A stretch of DNA of 64,000 nt from Locusta migratoria (taxonomy: Eukaryota; Arthropoda; Insecta; Orthoptera; Acrididae). The DNA is taken from NCBI GenBank assembly GCA_026315105.1, contig JAOYRU010002374.1:1-64000 (forward strand), read 5' to 3'. Shown here piece after piece: positions 60,476 through 64,000 of the stretch; within the stretch, counting starts at the first letter, position 1; the number at the start of each line of letters is the position of its first letter. The position numbers and the translations under genes are program-made. The notes under the pieces were generated by a model, which saw only the letters and a list, made by a program, of their open reading frames with translations, was not told the DNA's origin and did no database searches.

Positions 60476-63400
60476 GAAACCACTGTCTTGTGCGAAACCA
60501 CTGTCTTGTGCGAAACCACTGTCTTGTGCGAAACCACTGTCTTGTGCGAAACCACTGTCTTGTGCGAAACCACTGTCATGTGCGAAACTACTGTCATGTG
60601 CGAAACTACTGTCACGTGCGAAACCACTCACCTGTGCGAAACCACTGTCCTGTGCGAAACCACTGTCCTGTGCGAAACCACTGTCCTGTGCAAAACCACT
60701 GTCCTGTGCGAAACCACTGTCTTGTGCGAAACCACTGTCTTGTGCGAAACCACTGTCTTGTGTGAAAACACTGTCATGTGCAAAAACACTGTCTTGTGTG
60801 AAAACACTGTAATGTGCGAAACCACTGTCAAGTGCGAAACCACTGTCTTGTGCGAAACCACTGTCTTGTGTGAAACCACTGTCTTGTGTGAAACCACTGT
60901 CTTGTGTGAAACCACTGTCTTGTGTGAAACCACTGTCTTGTGTGAAAACACTGTCATGTGTGAAACCAATGTCATGTGTGAAACCACTGTCATGTGCGAA
61001 ACCTCTGTCTTGTGAGAAACCACTGTCTTGTGCGAAACCACTGTCTTGTGCGAAACCACTGTCTTGTGCGAAACCTTTGCCATGTGCGAAACCACTGTCA
61101 TATGCGAAACCACTATTTTGTGCGAAACCACTGTTTTGTGCGAAACCACTGTATTGTGTGACACCACTGTCCCGTGCCAAACCACTGTCACGTGCGAAAC
61201 CATTCACGTGTGCGAAACCAATCACCTTTGTGAAACCACTCAACTGTGCGAAACCACTGTCTCATGCGAAACCACTGTCTTGTACGAAACCACTGTCTCG
61301 TGCGAAACGATTGTTTTGTGCGAAACCAATGTCTTGTGTGAAACCACTGTCTAGTGCGAAACAAACTATTGTGCGAAACCACTGTCTAGTGCGAAACCAC
61401 TGTCTTGTGCGAAACCACTGTCTTGTGCGAAACCACTGTCTTGTGCGAAACCACTGTCTTGTGCTATACCACTGTCTTGTGCTATACCACTGTCATGTGC
61501 GAAAGCACTGTCATGTGCGAAACCCCTGTCATGTGCGAAACCACTGTCATGTGCGAAACCACTGTCATGTGCGAAACCACTGTTTTGTGCGAAACCACTG
61601 TCTTGTGCGAAACCACTGTCTTGTGCGAAACCACTGTCTTGTGCGAAACCACTGTCTTGTGCGAAACCACTGTCTTGTGAGAAACCACTGTCTTGTGAGA
61701 AACCACTGTCTTGTGAGAAACCACTGTCTTGTGAGAAACCACTGTCTTGTGCGAAACCACTGTCTTGTGCGAAACCACTGTCTTGTGCGAAACCACTGTC
61801 TTGTGCGAAACCACTGTCTTGTGCGAAACCACTGTCTTGTGCGAAACCACTGTCTTGTGCGAAACCACTGTCTTGTGCGAAAACACTGTCTTGTGCGAAA
61901 ACACTGTCTTGTGCGAAAACACTGTCTTGTGCGAAAACACTGTCTTGTGCGAAAACACTGTCTTGTGCGAAAACACTGTTTTGTGCGAAAACACTGTCAT
62001 TTGTGAAACCACTGTCTTGTGCGAAAACACTGTCATTTGTGAAACCACTGTCATGTGCGAAAACACTTTCTTGTACAAAACCATTGCAATGTGCGAAACC
62101 ACTGTCTTGTACGAAACCACTGTCTTGTACGAAACCACTGTCTTGTACGAAACCACTGTCTTGTGCGAAACCACTGTCTTGTGCGAAACCACTGTCTTGT
62201 GCGAAACCACAGTAATGTGCGAAACCACTGTAATGTGCGAAACCACTCACCTTTGCGAAACCACTCAACTGTGCGAAACCACTGTCTCGTGCGAAATCAC
62301 TGCCTCGTGCGAAACCACTGTCTCGTGCGAAACCACTGTCTCGTGCGAAAACACTGTCTTGTGCGAAAACACTGTCATGTGCGAAAGCACTGTCATGTGC
62401 GAAACCACTGTCATGTGCAAAACCACTGTCATGTGCGAAACCACTGTTTTGTGCGAAACCACAATCTTGTGCGAAACCACTCTCTTGTGCGAAACCACTG
62501 TCTTGTGCGAAACCACTGTCTTGTGCGAAACCACTGTCTTGTGCGAAACCACTGTCTTGTGCGAAACCACTGTCTTGTGAGAAACCACTGTCTTGTGCGA
62601 AACCACTGTCTTGTGCGAAACCACTGTCTTGTGCGAAACCACTGTCTTGTGCGAAACCACTGTCTTGTGCGAAACCACTGTCTTGTGCGAAACCACTGTC
62701 TTGTGCGAAACCACTGTCTTGTGCGAAACCACTGTCTTGTGCGAAACCACTGTCTTGTGCGAAACCACTGTCTTGTGCGAAACCACTGTCTTGTGCGAAA
62801 CAACTGTCTTGTGCGAAAACACTGTCTTGTGCGAAAACACTGTCATTTGTGAAACCACTGTCTTGTGCGAAAACACTGTCATTTATGAAACCACTGTCTT
62901 GTGCGAAAACACTGTCATTTGTGAAACCACTGTCATGTGCGAAAACACTGTCTTGTACAAAACCATTGCAATGTGCGAAACCACTGTCTTGTACGAAACC
63001 ACTGTCTTGTACGAAACCACTGTCTTGTACGAAACCACTGTCTTGTGCGAAACCACTGTCTTGTGCGAAACCACAGTAATGTGCGAAACCACTGTAATGT
63101 GCGAAACCACTCACCTTTGCGAAACCACTCAACTGTGCGAAATCACTGCCTCGTGCGAAACCACTGTCTCGTGCGAAACCACTGTCTCGTGCGAAAACAC
63201 TGTCTCGTGCGAAAACACTGTCTCGTGCGAAAACACTGTCATGTGCGAAAGCACTGTCATGTGCGAAACCACTGTCATGTGCAAAACCACTGTCATGTGC
63301 GAAACCACTGTCTTGTGCGAAACCACTCTCTTGTGCGAAACCACTGTCTTGTGCGAAACCACTGTCTTGTGCGAAACCACTGTCTTGTGCGGAACCACTG

Positions 63401-64000
63401 TCTTGTGCGAAACCACTGTCTTGTGCGGAACCACTGTCTTGTGCGAAACCACTGTCTTGTGCGAAACCACTGTCTTGTGCGGAACCACTGTCTTGTGCGA
63501 AACCACTGTCTTGTGAGAAACCACTGTCTTGTGCGAAACCACTGTCTTGTGCGAAACCACTGTCTTGTGCGAAACCACTGTCTTGTGCGAAACCACTGTC
63601 TTGTGCGAAACCACTGTCTTGTGCGAAACCACTGTCTTGTGCGAAACCACTGTCTTGTGCGAAACCACTGTCTTGTGCGAAACCACTGTCTTGTGCGAAA
63701 CCACTGTCTTGTGCGAAACCACTGTCTTGTGCGAAACCACTGTCTTGTGCGAAAACACTGTCTTGTGCGAAAACACTGTCTTGTGCGAAAACACTGTCTT
63801 GTGCGAAAACACTGTCTTGTGCGAAAACACTGTCATTTATGAAACCACTGTCTTGTGCGAAAACACTGTCATTTGTGAAACCACTGTCATGTGCGAAAAC
63901 ACTGTCTTGTACAAAACCATTGCAATGTGCGAAACCACTGTCTTGTACGAAACCACTGTCTTGTACGAAACCACTGTCTTGTACGAAACCACTGTCTTGT
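60476..64000 (+). repeat. Family I HOR block 10, truncated by the window end
   Basis: After a few canonical units the block enters the CATGTGCGAAACTACTG, CACGTGC and GTCCTGTGC order (about 60,567-60,715). A follows at 61,358 and then Q cycles near 62,086, 62,966 and 63,922. GAAATCACTGCCTCG lies at 62,293 and 63,139, again 846 bp apart. It shares the shortened CAACTGTGCGAAATC order (about 63,131) and GTCTCGTGCGAAAAC units with 44.1-44.2 kb, so 42.6-45.0 kb is its closest relative in the window. Confidence 0.8.

Larger units (their letters stand above)
2089..61374 (+). repeat. A landmark family (23 copies of a 17-bp unit)
   Basis: A is GAAACAAACTATTGTGC, one base shorter than the normal unit, so each copy shifts the array phase by one. 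Starts: 2,089; 4,500; 5,452; 7,593; 10,635; 13,604; 17,940; 19,991; 21,519; 22,742; 25,603; 28,122; 29,164; 30,457; 33,690; 40,347; 46,466; 50,227; 52,512; 53,482; 54,721; 58,261; 61,358. It is always preceded by a GTCTAGTGC unit. On the minus strand it gives a TAG that ends the longest open frame. Confidence 0.9.
1..64000 (+). repeat. 18-bp tandem satellite array filling the whole window
   Basis: Every line of the window is a tandem copy or close variant of GAAACCACTGTCTTGTGC (18 bp, 50% GC, one CpG at each unit junction). About 3,550 units lie in one orientation, with no interruption longer than one unit. Frequent variants change the last third (CATGTGC, CTCGTGC, CTTGTAC, CTTGTGT, CTTGTGA, CTTCTGC) or the middle (CCTCTG, CCATTG, CACTC, ACACTG). 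A minority of units are 17, 19 or 11 bp. Both ends are truncated by the window. Runs of a dozen or more canonical units occur, for example near 2,393-2,647, 30,562-30,808 and 63,514-63,753. No gene, RNA gene, terminator or mobile element was recognised anywhere inside. Function is unknown; such arrays are typical of centromeric, pericentromeric, subtelomeric or other heterochromatic DNA, but nothing here fixes the location. Confidence 0.98.

Noticed and set aside
1..64000. CRISPR array
   Set aside because: Units abut directly with no spacers; the period is 18 bp and variation lies within the repeat.
1..64000. Telomeric repeat
   Set aside because: The unit is 18 bp and does not resemble TTAGGG, TTTAGGG or TTAGG types, and it lacks the G-rich strand asymmetry.
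1..64000. Hairpin or terminator from the GTG...CAC pairing inside each unit
   Set aside because: The stem is only three base pairs, too weak to be a structural element.

Overview
The whole 64 kb window is one uninterrupted satellite (minisatellite-type) array. The unit is 18 bp, canonical form GAAACCACTGTCTTGTGC, repeated head to tail about 3,550 times in one orientation. I found no unique sequence, no inversion, no inserted mobile element, no RNA gene and no convincing protein gene. Both window ends lie inside the array, so it continues on each side. An array of this size, with higher-order repeats (HORs) and recurrent CpG-decay variants, points to a eukaryotic genome that methylates cytosine. 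A vertebrate, another methylating animal, or a plant would all fit. Species and chromosomal position cannot be read from the sequence.

Variant units are not scattered at random. They recur in fixed order and define HOR blocks. Family I is recognised by a 45-bp landmark S (12 copies), by a 17-bp unit A at the end of a landmark cluster, by a CCATTGCAATGTGC unit (Q), by TAATG-bearing units and by runs of CACCTGTGTG units. Family II has runs of GTCTTCTGC units, runs of GAGACC units and a landmark T (GTCATCAGCGAACTACTG or close variants). A third, more disordered stretch (about 36.1-39.5 kb) contains units of 17, 19 and 11 bp.

Layout: 1-3.25 kb family I; 3.25-6.6 kb a mixed block that recurs twice more; 6.6-26.8 kb family I in several HOR cycles; 26.8-30.5 kb the mixed block again; 30.5-36.1 kb family II in two cycles; 36.1-39.5 kb the disordered stretch; 39.5-51.4 kb family I; 51.4-54.7 kb the mixed block; 54.7-60.5 kb family II; 60.5-64 kb family I. 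Large blocks are duplicated: about 22.5-36.1 kb matches about 46.3-60.5 kb, about 9.8-16.3 kb matches about 39.5-45.4 kb, and about 16.5-18.6 kb matches about 20.1-22.2 kb. Offsets between copies change by multiples of 18 bp, except where identifiable 1-bp indels explain the remainder. The array has therefore grown by block duplication and whole-unit slippage or unequal exchange.

Because 18 is divisible by three and the canonical unit has no stop in any frame, all six frames stay open for long distances (up to 1,998 codons on the minus strand at 40,355-46,351). I treat these as by-products of the period, not as genes. All copy counts and coordinates were read by eye from the sequence; percentage identities were not computed.
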